From assembly GCA_011033025.1 (NCBI GenBank), contig WFMF01000181.1, positions 1 through 64,000 on the forward strand: a stretch of DNA of 64,000 bases, read 5' to 3'. A program made the position numbers and the translations under genes. The stretch is from Beroe forskalii. Its lineage: Eukaryota > Ctenophora > Nuda > Beroida > Beroidae. How positions within the stretch are numbered: the first letter of the stretch is position 1; each line of letters begins with the position of its first letter. Under the pieces are notes generated by a model. It was not told the DNA's origin, made no database searches, and saw only the letters and a program-made list of their open reading frames with translations. Positions 36,066 to 46,109 of this stretch are shown here, one piece after another.

Positions 36066-38579
36066 ATGTCTGAGACACTCAACACCTCCGCCGAGGGTAC
36101 GCCCCCCAAGAAGAGGGCACAGAAGATCAAGGAGGAGACCCCTGTCAAGGAGACCTACGCTGGATCAAAGAGCTCTCAGGTTTGTGGGGTGGGGCTACTT
36201 GGATTTCTTTGAAAGAATTGGAACTGTCGTGCTTTGGTTGCGAACTGGATTTGAATATTTTGCTCCAATTGGGTCCCATCCCATCTATGTATGAGCCTGA
36301 GCCCGAAAAAATAGGCAATCCAAAGCCATCACTTGACCAGTTCAATAAAGGGAATGATTTCAATTGGATGATTTAACCTCATAACCTCAGGTTCACAACC
36401 GTGACTCAATAGAGTTCGTGAGACCAGCCAGTGCCAGAAGGAACAAGCAGCAGTCCTCTGTGTTCGACTTTACTCCTCCCAAAGAAACAAGGAGACGCAT
36501 CCCTAACGGCATTGGAAAGTGAGTTATTTTGATATCTATTTATATATATTGATTTGAAAATTTCAATTTTTGACGATGATGAATTTTCGGTCTTGGCTGT
36601 GCTCGAAGTTTACATTTTTATCCCTCCCTGCTATGTTTTAGTTAATATTTCTAATGATAAGGATGCTTGATTTTGTCAAGCTATGATGCAATAACACGAA
36701 TGTGCAAGCTTCGCTGTTCCACCGTTTATAATGGCTGTGAGTTCTATATTTTCCAGATCAAATGAGATGATTCAACGATGATTAATGTTCTTTAAGCATT
36801 GAATATAAGATTCTTACGGGTTTTGCGTGTCTTTTCGATCTAGCTGTACATGCATGAGCAATGCTACAAAGCCCATTCAAAGTCAGATTCCTCATGCATG
36901 AATCATATTTATTCTCAGATCATCCTTTGAATTCGAACATTTTATGTAAGATGCAAAAGAGTCTCATATTCCAATATATATGAGCTGTTCTTGACAAATG
37001 ATGACTAATACATCTTTAGATCGTCAATTTATATCGCTATTGATTTATGATTAAAGATCATTTGAATTATCATTCATATTATGATATATTTCTTCTGGAG
37101 CATCGTGGCAGTACAAAAACTTTCGCAAGCAAATGCTTTAAATCCCGTTTCTGAAACAGGATTCAAAAGCTTTTCCGGTCCAGGCACAAGGGAATGCCAG
37201 GCACAAGCAAATGCCAACGCACCTTGATGGAATGCCACCTTGATCGAATATGTGCTCGATTTTGCTGGGAACTATGCCAATCGTTGCTTTAAAGCTTTAA
37301 GTTTAATTCCCATTGTAATTTCATTCCACGTTTATTAATAATCAACATCATTACATAATGTACGCATCAAAAGGATAATCAACGTGAAAGCTTCAAAGGA
37401 AAACGATTAAATCTAAATGTTTGATCTTATTTTCTTCTCTACGAATAATTCATTAAGCATCTTATTATTTATTATGGGAAAGTATTACAACTCCTAGCAC
37501 CACTTTGTGATTATAATTATGAGAAGAAAACACGCTTCAAATGCAGATTTCATTTAATTAAAATTTGACCATTTGATCAATTAGCAAGTTTTTGACTGAC
37601 AAAGGAACCTATATGTGCTACATCATGGGTAAGAAGTTCTTGCTATATTCCTACTCTCAATGTAGCTTATCCATGAAGAATGCTGGATTGCTGATACGGT
37701 GTTGCGATGGGGTTTGCTGATCACATACCAACTGCAAGTTGTCTGTTGAGCACTACACAAATAATCCAAACCCACGTACGGTATATTTTCAAATGTTGAG
37801 TTCATTTCAGTCAGCGTTACTCCAGATCACCGTACGCCACGCATGACGGACCCGTAACGAACGGAGAGAATAACAGCTACCGACCCACGACTCCCTTCGC
37901 GCAGCACGAACACGTCACTCAAGACCAGGTGAGGAGTGCCCTTCCGGCAATAAGTTTTGTTAATAATTAAGGGGGTTATTAAATAGCTTCTTTTAGGGAA
38001 AGACGATTTTAAGTGGTGACAGAAAACTGACCTTAGATTTATTGTCAGAGCTAATGGAAGCACACCATAATTATACTTCTTTTTTACCTTGCTGATTGCT
38101 CATATCACTCAATTTCCAGTGTTTCTCACACTTACACCACTCTATTTCCCCACTAACACCACTCTATTTCCAGTGTTTCTCACACTAAGGCGCCCGTAAC
38201 GTTCGTCGGTCGATCGAATGGAATTGGTCGATCGATCAACTCCATTTGAACGAATGATGTGTTTTAATGCTCCCTGTTGACTTAAATCGTGTTTAAATGA
38301 GCAATATTTAGTTATTTCCCTACTAGCTTAAAGATTTTTATTAAAAACACATCAGTCGATCAAATGAAGTTGATCGATCGACCAATTCCATTCGATCGAC
38401 CGACGAACGTTACATGCACCTTACACCACTCTATTTCCCCACTAACACCACTCTATTTCCAGTGTTTCTCGCCGCGGACCGTCAAGACCAGGAACTACAC
38501 GCCCATCCCCCGCACCCCTGACAAGGAGCCCTTCAAACGACCTCCTCCAGGCGGGTACACCAACAACATCTTCGGTTGA
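36066..38579 (+). CDS. Basic proline-rich protein with Jupiter/HN1-like C-terminus
   Basis: Small protein in four exons: 36066-36179, 36391-36518, 37811-37928 and 38463-38579. Phases agree throughout, giving 158 residues. The first coding exon starts after the acceptor at 36040; the first ATG (MSETLNTSAEGTPPKKR) was taken as start, so at least one 5' untranslated exon lies upstream. The protein has no transmembrane segment. It is rich in Lys, Arg, Pro, Ser and Thr and probably disordered, with TPPKK, FDFTPPKETRRR, YRPTTPF and YTPIPRTPDKEPFKR motifs that could be proline-directed phosphorylation sites. It ends RPPPGGYTNNIFG, close to the PPGGxSxxIFG repeat of the Jupiter/HN1 family of microtubule-associated proteins. 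That similarity rests on about 12 residues and is tentative. A transposon sits in the last intron. Confidence 0.65.
38113..38462 (+). repeat. Duplicated 3'-splice-site region before the last exon
   Basis: 'tttccagtgtttctcacac' followed by 'ttacaccactctatttcccc' and 'actaacaccactctatttcc' is present at 38113-38168. It recurs from about 38168, split by the MITE at 38188-38421, and ends at the real acceptor at 38462. Upstream copies therefore carry potential decoy acceptors ('ttccag|tgtttctc') with the same exon start. Confidence 0.75.
38188..38421. mobile_element. MITE with long TIRs, TA target site
   Basis: A 234-bp element with imperfect inverted ends of about 58 bp that include GTAACGTTCGTCGGTCGATC and GGAATTGGTCGATCGATCAA. 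It begins AGGCGCC and ends in the inverse of AGGTGCA, each next to a TA, as in Tc1/mariner-type insertions. The host repeat continues on both sides ('tttctcacac' and 'caccactctatttcccc'), confirming the edges. It is non-coding. Confidence 0.85.
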
Positions 38580-38614
38580 AGGACCCGACCCCCGCGCTCG
38601 ATCTGCCTCCAATG

Positions 38615-38850
38615 GGGACACTCCCCTTCCCATGAGGGGGACATTGTCCCTATTGGGGGAACACTGCCCCTATTGGGGGACATTGTCCCTATTGGGGGAC
38701 AATCCTCTTCCCAATGGGGGGATACTGTCCCTATTGGAGGGACACTGTCCCTATTAGGGGGACACTGTCCCTATATTGGAGGGACACTGTCCCTATGGGG
38801 GGACAGTGTCCCTATATTGGAGGGACACTACCTTTGGAGGGACACTTAAT
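38615..38850 (+). repeat. Minisatellite in the 3' UTR, unit about 20-22 bp
   Basis: About ten degenerate copies of GGGGGACACTGTCCCTATTG. The core GGGACACTGTCCC is itself palindromic, so a transcript would form a series of small hairpins. The array starts about 35 bases after the stop codon of the Jupiter-like gene. Confidence 0.85.
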
Positions 38851-39071
38851 GGTGGGACTCTCTTGAGAACTTTTGAACTTGTGGTGTGATGGATATATAA
38901 TGTTAGTCGCATTATAATATTTATAAATGTATTGATCCTGTGCGTTGTTTCATCATATTTTGAAACTTTCGCGATGGACATACAATATTATATATTCATT
39001 TATTAGGTAATTTTTATTTTTTTGAAAAGTATTGTGTATACATACATTATATCGTTCCTTAGATCTAGTTT

Positions 39072-39077
39072 AATAAA
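39072..39077 (+). promoter_or_regulatory. Possible poly(A) signal AATAAA
   Basis: An AATAAA about 490 bases after the stop of the Jupiter-like gene; it would place the minisatellite inside the 3' UTR. Confidence 0.4.
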
Positions 39078-39079
39078 TT

Positions 39080-42000
39080 CTGGTGCAAGCGGCGGATGCA
39101 TTATTTATCTCGATATGGAACTGATGTGTTTTTCATGTAGATTTAGGTCTGCTGACAGCTGATTTTTGAATGGAAAAGTTGTCATTTTAAATGAAGAAAC
39201 ACTACAATACAGAATATTTTTGTAGTGCAATGTAGAAAAATTGTTAGAAAAAGAATCGTTAGATTATTTATGTGCTATCTTTATTACGATTTACGAACCA
39301 TACCGATTTTATTTTCATATTTGATGCGTTTACAGCATTTCTTTTATGGCCAAACTCGCTTTATCTGGATATATTTTACTCTAAAACCATGTTTAATTTA
39401 AAAGCACCCGGCACTCAAGTTATGGTTTATCAGTATTCACTTTTGAGTCTTTTGATTCTATTTTATAAATACACAGTCATAATATTTTTCCACATTTTTC
39501 CCTGTTGTCAAACTATTATTTCATGGGCTTCAGTCACATTTTTTTTCTCTTTTCTCGTGTGAGATTGGACCTGTTCAGCGGTGTTACAAGATGCGTTTAT
39601 TTATGATTGAGAAGTGCATGCGTTTTATTAAATGTTGCACATTTTCTAGCAGCAGGCACTTTCTGGTGTATATAAAATGTCAATGTATCACCTTATTTTA
39701 AATGTATTTGTTAACGAGATAACGAAGATCTGTGTATCTTATTGCCTGCTATATTTCGTTAGAGTCGTGATGGACGATGAATTTCTTTATCTCTGGATAT
39801 TCCCAATTCAGACGATAAATCGAAGAATTTCCCCACATCATCTGTGTGATGATCGCTAAATTATCCCCTGGATAAACTCTTATGTTGGCCGTATACCAAG
39901 ACGTTTCAAGATTAAATGCTCGATTCATCCCAAAAATCATCCCTACTTTTTGTCAGAAACTCAGTATCCCACATCAGTCGTCCCACAACTTGTCTGAGTA
40001 CCTACCATATTGGTTGTCTACTTCTTCACGACAGACAGTATACACATTAACAAATCAGTATCTCCTATAACCGAAAGACACACACATTAAAATATACCGA
40101 TAGAGATGGTTGCAATAGATTAATGTAAATGTAGCATTGTTCTGGAGCTCACGATCTCAACCACGGTCGTCTTGGTAACTATATATATTAATATATATGG
40201 CTGATTCTGGCAAGGACCACTGTAGGTATGTATTATATATGGGACACCTGTTCAGTGTCTTCCTCGAGGTATTTCGGACAACATCCAAAATCATTCGCTA
40301 TGACATTCACAAGATGGACATTTTTATTATGAAGTTTATTCAAATTTCATGCTGAAAGTCACTGGAATTTTCACCGATGCCATTAATGCTGATTTGCATT
40401 TCGCATTAAAGTTCCATTCCCTCTGAATGCCAAATTTAAACTGAACTTTCGTCTGACACTATCCTGAACGTATGGATATTGTCTGTATCGCATATTCTGG
40501 GACAATGACTTACTTGGGTCACATGTTCTGCGTTTAACTTTGATAATATTAATACTACAATTTATTACACTTCGATGAGTATTAAAATTTAAATTTTTGT
40601 TCTGAGACATGGAAGGCTTTTCAATAACTAGACATTGACCTCTTTGTACGGAATGAAAGTTTTAAATGAAAATGCATTATAGCTCTTTGAGTTTAGACTT
40701 GTCCTGAAATAGTGCACTCAAGATTTATCATTAAAGCATTTAGACGGTGCAATCAAGTACAGCTCACGTCTCGGTTATTGTTCACCGATCACGTGGGTTT
40801 TGCACACGAGAATTTAAGTGTGGTTAATTGTTAATCTCATATAATCTTTGCTTGACAAAAGTGCTTGTTATGCGAAATAAATAAATTGAAATCGGATCGA
40901 AATTTACCGTATATCGAGCCATTGGCAAGCAATTGTGAATTGAAATTCATTTGCTGAATACGATTGTGAATGCAGCATTGATAAATTACGAGCACAGAAC
41001 TAATAAAAGTAAATCATTCCATTGGTTGCTGAAATTCTTTAAAATAAGTTATGGAAATATCAACGATAAACACAAATATTTTGGCCTGTACTTGTGCTAT
41101 GTCAAGTATTTTTAGGACTCAGGGAGCTTCAATATTTACGATATGGCACATCTGCTTATCCATTTAAAAATGCAAAAAGGTGTAAAACCTTTTAATGACA
41201 TATAAGATATTAAAATCTTTGATGAGGAAGTTAGAGTGTTGCTCTCAGTTATTCAAATAAATAGGGACTGATAGTTCTCTCAGGGTCAAAGTGACAGTAG
41301 GTTTATCGGTCTTACTAGTCTTCAAACTAACTATCAATGGTAATAAAAATTTTTAAAAGAAATTTGGCTTATCTCCACCATTGACATGACTCGAAATTGT
41401 AATTGGCAACAATGGAACTCATAGTGTGACTAAAAACGTCTTAATCTTCAAAAACTTTAAGACAGTCAGAGATGAGATATTACGCTTCTTCTTAAAATTC
41501 CTTTTACCGTCAACTCAAAATAACTTGCAGATTCGTTCGTAATCTGTGATCTGTCGATCATACGACGAGACATGCATATCATTTTGGCCTATCATTTAAA
41601 TCGAATAATAATTTATCATTCCAGTTATCAAATGCAACATGAATTAGGCGATATTACCATGGTACCATTGGAAAATAAGGCCACCAAGTCCAAAGCTAGC
41701 TCGGAAATAGGATTTGTTTCTATTAATATCTCCGGTTCAATCTCAAAACTTATAATCTATGAACTTTACGTAGCGCGCGAATACCAAATCAAACATTCAT
41801 GTAACAACGACTTTTTGCTGGCAGCTACTGTAACAGGAACAATGCGCGCGCGCGCAGGAGAAAAAACCTGCGCGCTGCTACGTCTGGTATTAAGATTCAT
41901 TGCGGGGAGGGGGGGGGGCTCTCTGACGTTGAATATCCCGGACCCCGGGTGTTACTAAAATTAAACATGTGACTAAGCCATTAATTTTTATGGAGAACTT

Positions 42001-42345
42001 GAAGTTTGGAGAAATCAATCGATAGATTTCAGTGAGAATATCAGAATTGAAGCTGGAACTGTATTCCACTGGGTATTGCGAATAAAATAAACGACTGTTC
42101 TAAATAACAATCAATAATTTACTAATACAAGGGGAATGGGCATATTTATACTGTAGCTACATATGATCAAGTTAGCAAAGAATCCTAAAATTACACATCT
42201 CAAATTTGCGTAATCTTAATTGGAATTTACAATTTTTGTAATAAATTGTGAAAAATTCTACATAGTTCCTTCAACACATCACATTCACAGCATGATAAAT
42301 ACAACGTGAAGTCTATGATCTTAGTCTTAATTTTCGTGTTCCAGT
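39080..42345. other. Intergenic, no gene seen
   Basis: 3.3 kb of AT-rich sequence. A short GCGCGC palindrome lies near 41844-41876 ('gcgcgcgcaggag' against 'acctgcgcgc'), followed by a G run. Open frames are short and without motifs. Confidence 0.55.
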
Positions 42346-43277
42346 CTATTCTTCAACAGGGTCGGCTTTGGTGTACTTGTTTTGCCACTTCAACAATTGC
42401 TTCGAGGGGAAAACACCTGAAAAGATATCCATTTAGATCAAATTAAATCAACCAATCAAGTCCAAATGCATCGAGTTTGACTTAACATGCTCGAAAGTTC
42501 TAAATTCAACAAGCCGTCAGCCGATTGCAATCGAATTTGTCTTTCGATAATTTTATGAACGAAAGACGTGACGCGCGCGCGGCGCGCCGGCTTGTAAATC
42601 GATTTCTGTACAAGAATATCATCTTCGCGCGTTACGTAAAATAATCACATTCCGATCCATAAACTGTAAATTGTGCCACTGCGCGGCGCAATCGCCACGA
42701 ATATGGCCTTTTTCTGTCTTCAGATCGACATGGAGACGATAGAATAAGAATCCACGAATAAATTTGCCGCTGATGTGAAAGCGATTATTTGGCAAATTAG
42801 TTGTAGGTTTATCAACTGTAATAACTATCGCCTGATTGGCTAATAACTACCTCTGTCAATCTGGTCCTGCCACTTCTCAACCCATGAAGCAGGGCAAATG
42901 TGCTCGTAGTGGTGTCGGAACCAATCGCAAGGCTTGTAGCCCTCTCCTTTCTTCCAGATGCATTTCTGGAAATCAATGAAACGTATAAGGATGATTTTCA
43001 AGATACCATTCATAAACTAGTTGGTTATATAAGAAACAATCTATAAAAAAAATTTTAGAAAATATTGCTCATTAAACTATGTCTATTTTCTATGACATCA
43101 TTCTTGACCACCCATTATTCTTGAACAAAAGCATCACTAAAAGTAAAAGGGAACTCACATGAAGTATTGCTGGCATTTTGGCCCTTGGTTGTAAGATGGG
43201 AATCGAGGATCGTACTTTGGGGTCCAGAAGAATTTCTTGACAGTTCCGTCTGGAAGTTCTACATCACGGTAACCCAT
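42346..43277 (-). CDS. COX6B: Cytochrome c oxidase subunit 6B
   Basis: Nuclear-encoded subunit on the intermembrane-space side of mitochondrial complex IV; in known structures it helps hold the dimer together. Three exons on the minus strand: 43277-43159, about 42975-42851, and 42416-42346, giving 104 residues. It carries YDPRFPSYNQ (family: FDxRFPNxNQ) and the twin motif CX9C and CX10C: Cys-QQYFIDFQK-Cys and Cys-DWFRHHYEHI-Cys, then PASWVEKWQ. Such proteins lack a cleaved presequence and are trapped by MIA40-driven disulphides, which supports starting at MGYRD rather than at upstream in-frame codons. Oddity: the conserved IDFQK is encoded contiguously before KC, but no AG stands in front of it. 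The splice would need to be ...tttcat|TGATTTCC; the visible AG (ttccag|AAATGC) gives the wrong phase and deletes conserved residues. The identity is secure. Confidence 0.9.
42560..42600. repeat. GCGCGC-rich palindrome in a cox6b intron
   Basis: 'gacgcgcgcgcggcgcgcc' is strongly GC-rich in an AT-rich intron and is similar in character to the GCGCGC tracts at 15-16 kb and 41.8 kb. Confidence 0.5.
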
Positions 43278-43635
43278 GGTGGCGAGAGTGCTCAGTTTTG
43301 GGATAAGTTTTAGGGGTGTATGCGTGGTACATATTTTGATTTTAACATGATTGAATCGAGTCGCTGACTTCAATAACCGATATAATAGCAATTCACGAAG
43401 CAGAGGTCAATTAGATTGAATGCTAAACATGTAAATTCACACAAGGGGAGTTTTTAATGAGCAGAACAATTGAGTTAAGTGGTTAATTGACAGAATAAAG
43501 TATAAAACTAAATGAATTTACACAAAATATTTACAAAACAGAAAATCAAAACCTTGCCCATTGCTGTCAAAATCGTAAATAGGAAATGTAGCAGATTATG
43601 TCATTTATCATAATTGAAATCACATCAACAAAAAA

Positions 43636-45675
43636 TCAAAATTTCTGATCAAAGAACATGGACAATGTTTTCTCGACGTCTATAGTTGAATAGATTATAT
43701 ACTTTTTATTGTTCGAGGAAAAGTTCACTTTTTCATATCGTTTACACATTTCTTCATATTTGTAAATGATAGCTTCACCATTATCTTCCCTAACCCAATT
43801 CCTGAATTGTGGATCAGGAATAGTCCATTTTTGCTGAACTCTCAGCTGTTCTTCCAGAGTGGAATTGAAAACTTTGAATTTATTTTTGATAGCATCTTTC
43901 TGGCTATCTTTTAACTTGTCAGATTCTCGGAAAACAGTACTTGTATTATCCTCTGCCATTGCATCTAACATAGGCTGATACCACAATCGGTAAACTTCCA
44001 TCTGTTTATGGATCCAATCAATGTACCTAGCATCTAAATCAACTCCATCATGATGATTGTCTTGAAGTAAAGACAGTATTTCTGATTCTTTCAGGTTATT
44101 ACGAATATAATTGTAGTTATTCATTAGGAATAAAGCTGACAAACACTTATTATCATAAACCTTTGACTTAGATTCCAGATTTTTCTCCAAGGCCTTGAGA
44201 ATACCATTTATATAAGTTGCCATTTGGCGGTGAATGTTGGATCGAGGAAGTTGTCGAGTACCCTGGTGCTGAACTCCCTTGAGAAGGGTTCCTACAGTCT
44301 CCTCAAATGCAAGCAGCTGCCCACAAATACTCATCACATTACTGGTCAACTGGTGAACTGTTCCATCACTTGCAACATTGGACGTTTTCACAGCATCATC
44401 CTCAACAAAGCATTTAAATTGGTCAAGGGTTTCCTTGACACATGTTGTTATCATTGATATAAGATTAGAGATTGGTGAAAGGGGAGGACTCTCGAAGTCC
44501 AACTGATCTTCACTTATTAGACTACATTTAATCTTGTTGAGACTCTGGTATAGCATAATAAGGGGAAACACTGCCACCCAACTGTTGTTAAGGATTTGCT
44601 CTTTTGCAGCTTTGACAAGGGACACACCCTCACTTTCGAAGTGTGTCATGGCAGGTTCTACAATGTTTTCAAAGACCCTACCACAAAGGGGAGCAGGTAT
44701 AAGGTCTTTGATTTGATAATATTCTGAGCGTATCAGCTGTGCAAAGTAATTAGCAACCTTGGAAAAACTTCTGGAAGTTTTTTCAACATTGATGTCTTCT
44801 TTTATTGTCTGAATGCTTGTGTGATCAGATGGCGTCCGTTTGTGTCCCCGTTTACTATGTCTCTTCATGTTTTCTCTAGTCATTTTAGATCCTTTTCGAG
44901 TCAATTCTGGATTTCTGACCCGTCTTCCAGTAAGTGGTGTAGCATTAGCAAAAAGAGCTAACTGCTCAGCATTTGCTAAAACTTCTAACTTTTCACGAAG
45001 AAATTTATTTTGAACTCCAACATATTTAGAACAAATTTCATTAACAAAATCAACACCAGCAGGGTAATTCATCTTTACAAATGGGTGATGTTCTTCAATC
45101 CACTTAGATATTAACATCAAATTATCTTTTGCTTCAGGAACTAATAAATCAATAACAGGTAAGTGATCTTCATCAGATGACATGTCATGGATTGATATAT
45201 TCCTTGCTCTTTTCTTCAAAACATCCTCAAACTCTTTGCACATGCTCCCTAATCCTATGTGGAATAATTCCTTTAACCTTTTCACCTCATTACTGTTTGG
45301 ATTATTGTCAAGAAAGAACTTAATGGCTTTGGACACTTCTTTCATATTTTTTATGTAACCAGGAACACTTGATGCAATATCATTATTGATAGTGTGATCA
45401 AGATCCTCACGAAGACAATAATACCTGGCTACTTTGTCTAACTCACAGATAGCAAGCTCTCCATTGGTTTGGGCTCGAATCTTTATTTGCATTTCATCAT
45501 ATACTGGCATTATCTGACCTTTCAAACGAATAAGTCTATCATCAAACTGAGTGAGGCGTTCTTTCATATTTTCTGTTAAAGTAGAGCTCTTTTTCAGCAT
45601 ATTTTGTAAAGCCTCCAGCTTGGCACGATCTTCTCTTAGTTGAGATTCAATCATAGCAACTTCTCCTGTCGTCAT
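43636..45675 (-). CDS. EXOC7: Exocyst complex component 7 (Exo70)
   Basis: Subunit of the octameric exocyst, which tethers secretory vesicles to the plasma membrane; Exo70 binds PI(4,5)P2 and Rho-family GTPases through its C-terminal rod. The frame encodes 679 residues, the usual family length (about 650-700). The N-terminal 80 residues form a coiled coil (ESQLREDRAKLEALQNMLKK onward). The linker near 255-290 is very basic (RKGSKMTRENMKRHSKRGHKR). The rest is helical, ending NKKYIIYSTIDVEKTLSMFF, comparable with the lipid-binding KYIKY-type end of animal Exo70. The coding region has no intron, although nearby genes are split. A 3' splice site at 45767 ('tttctatttacag') probably joins a separate 5' UTR exon. 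The gene is co-directional with cox6b, whose start lies about 360 bp beyond its stop. Sure. Confidence 0.95.
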   Translation of the reverse strand: MTTGEVAMIESQLREDRAKLEALQNMLKKSSTLTENMKERLTQFDDRLIRLKGQIMPVYDEMQIKIRAQTNGELAICELDKVARYYCLREDLDHTINNDIASSVPGYIKNMKEVSKAIKFFLDNNPNSNEVKRLKELFHIGLGSMCKEFEDVLKKRARNISIHDMSSDEDHLPVIDLLVPEAKDNLMLISKWIEEHHPFVKMNYPAGVDFVNEICSKYVGVQNKFLREKLEVLANAEQLALFANATPLTGRRVRNPELTRKGSKMTRENMKRHSKRGHKRTPSDHTSIQTIKEDINVEKTSRSFSKVANYFAQLIRSEYYQIKDLIPAPLCGRVFENIVEPAMTHFESEGVSLVKAAKEQILNNSWVAVFPLIMLYQSLNKIKCSLISEDQLDFESPPLSPISNLISMITTCVKETLDQFKCFVEDDAVKTSNVASDGTVHQLTSNVMSICGQLLAFEETVGTLLKGVQHQGTRQLPRSNIHRQMATYINGILKALEKNLESKSKVYDNKCLSALFLMNNYNYIRNNLKESEILSLLQDNHHDGVDLDARYIDWIHKQMEVYRLWYQPMLDAMAEDNTSTVFRESDKLKDSQKDAIKNKFKVFNSTLEEQLRVQQKWTIPDPQFRNWVREDNGEAIIYKYEEMCKRYEKVNFSSNNKKYIIYSTIDVEKTLSMFFDQKF

Positions 45676-46109
45676 GTCTATTGGCCTGATGAACTATGAC
45701 AACTACTGGAACTATTGAGTGGTATTCAGAAGTAGAACTAGGGGTGGTTGATCTGCTACATGCAAACTGTAAATAGAAAAATTTTAGATTTAATTCATCT
45801 ATGCTATATTTCATCTATACAATGTTTCAATAAGGTTGATTTAACTTTTACTCAAATTTAAATTCACAGTTGCAGCTAAAATCCTGCAATTTTTGGCACT
45901 GACACTACAAGCAGGAACTAGCCAAAACAAGTGAATCAACCCTAAACAAGTGAAACAAGCAAAACAGCCCAAAACAGGTGAATCAACACAGGTTAGGGCT
46001 AAGGATGGGGCTGATCCTGATTCAGGTTGGTTTGCTTGTTCTGGGTTGATTTGCTTTTTCTGCCAGGTTGATTTGCTTATTTCAAACCCATCTGAAACCA
46101 CCACTGCTT

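Noticed and set aside
41572..41958. 128-codon open frame on the + strand
   Set aside because: It runs through a GCGCGC palindrome and a G run, lacks any domain, and is likely chance.
43000..43160. A 10-nt micro-exon (TGATGCTTTT) to rescue the cox6b reading frame
   Set aside because: It would need a 22-nt intron and gives a poorer match than the contiguous IDFQK codons.
43278..43391. N-terminal extension of COX6B with mitochondrial-presequence-like composition
   Set aside because: COX6B is imported through its Cys motifs without a presequence, and MGYRD aligns with the expected start.
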